From Tatumella citrea (GTDB lineage: Bacteria > Pseudomonadota > Gammaproteobacteria > Enterobacterales > Enterobacteriaceae), in the NCBI RefSeq assembly GCF_002163585.1, contig NZ_CP015579.1, forward strand, positions 3,782,001 through 3,846,000: a DNA stretch of 64,000 nt, read 5' to 3'. Positions within the stretch are counted from its first letter, which is position 1, and every line of letters starts with the position of its first letter. This document shows positions 63,660 through 64,000 of the stretch, piece after piece. Made by a program: the position numbers and the translations under genes. Below the pieces are notes generated by a model. The model searched no databases, was not told the origin of the DNA, and worked only from the letters and a program-made list of their open reading frames with translations.

Positions 63660-64000
63660 ATGAATATTATCCATGCTTACGCCGCACAGAACGAAAAATC
63701 CCCTCTCGCTCCGTTCAGCTACCAGCCACGTCAGCTTCGCGAACATGATGTGCAGATTGAAGTTTTGTTTTGCGGAGTCTGCCATTCTGACCTTCACCAG
63801 GCGCGCAATGAGTGGCATAACACTGTTTTCCCGGTTGTTCCGGGGCACGAAATTGTTGGCCGTATTATTGCTACCGGCAGCGCCACCACCAAATTTAAAA
63901 CCGGTGATATTGTTGGTGTCGGCTGTATGGTTGATTCCTGTCGCAGTTGTCCAAGCTGTCAGGATGGCCTGGAGCAGTATTGTGAAAACGGATTTGTGTC
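63660..64000 (+). CDS. Zinc-dependent alcohol/aldehyde dehydrogenase, N-terminal part (cut by window end)
   Basis: The frame runs open to the last base, giving 113 codons of a medium-chain dehydrogenase usually near 350 aa. Visible features: the catalytic-zinc site CGVCHSDLHQ (about 38-47) and GHEIVGRI (about 63-70), and the start of the structural-zinc cluster (CRSCPSCQDGLEQYC). The pattern resembles E. coli YahK and other NADP-dependent cinnamyl-alcohol-type enzymes that reduce aldehydes. AGGAG lies five bases before the ATG. The cofactor domain is outside the window, so the specificity cannot be judged. Confidence 0.88.
   Translation, partial: MNIIHAYAAQNEKSPLAPFSYQPRQLREHDVQIEVLFCGVCHSDLHQARNEWHNTVFPVVPGHEIVGRIIATGSATTKFKTGDIVGVGCMVDSCRSCPSCQDGLEQYCENGFV

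Overview
The window reads as chromosome of a gamma-proteobacterium of the order Enterobacterales, most likely an Erwiniaceae-type organism (Pantoea, Tatumella or Erwinia). This rests on very close matches, recalled from E. coli, for acs-yjcH-actP, yjcE, soxR/soxS, yjcB, ssb and uvrA, which lie near each other in E. coli as well. A PQQ glucose dehydrogenase, a three-subunit membrane gluconate-type dehydrogenase and an indolepyruvate-decarboxylase-like enzyme are typical of plant- or fruit-associated members of that group. The genus cannot be fixed from sequence alone.

Left core (1-9.8 kb): acetate scavenging (acs 3' part, yjcH, actP), a YfaZ-like outer-membrane protein, a cidA/cidB pair with a divergent LysR regulator, the antiporter YjcE, the SoxR/SoxS redox switch with an intact SoxR operator, and YjcB.

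Lineage-specific metabolic block (9.8-29.7 kb): a TauE/SafE exporter, several AraC and LysR regulators, gcd, an ipdC-like decarboxylase, a gluconate-type dehydrogenase operon (small subunit, GMC flavoprotein, tri-haem cytochrome c), a DctB/DctD-like two-component system whose regulator has lost sigma-54 activator hallmarks, a NimT-like exporter with its AraC regulator, a LysE exporter and a DHDPS-family aldolase. Gcd and the dehydrogenase operon would oxidise glucose and gluconate in the periplasm and feed the respiratory chain.

Mobile island (about 29.8-59.6 kb): a mosaic about 29.8 kb long inserted exactly at the stop codon of ssb, flanked by the 9-bp direct repeat TCAGAACGG. Its ssb-proximal end carries an overlapping operon of three large tyrosine recombinases plus a small coiled-coil protein, matching the ginABCD module of GInt islands. 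Cargo includes an orphan AT-rich 609-aa HEPN-domain protein; an RND pump cassette with an AdeRS-like two-component system and a MipA/OmpV protein; a Zur-type zinc-starvation cluster (zinc-free DksA2, FolE2, broken gamma-carbonic anhydrase and COG0523 genes); and a second, AT-rich RND cassette with a BhsA-like protein, its own two-component system and a RamA/SoxS-like activator. IS3-, IS110-, IS21- and IS5-type remnants and one near-intact IS3-family element lie between these blocks.

Right core (59.6-64 kb): ssb and divergent uvrA with a LexA-like box between them, then the start of a zinc alcohol dehydrogenase that runs off the window.
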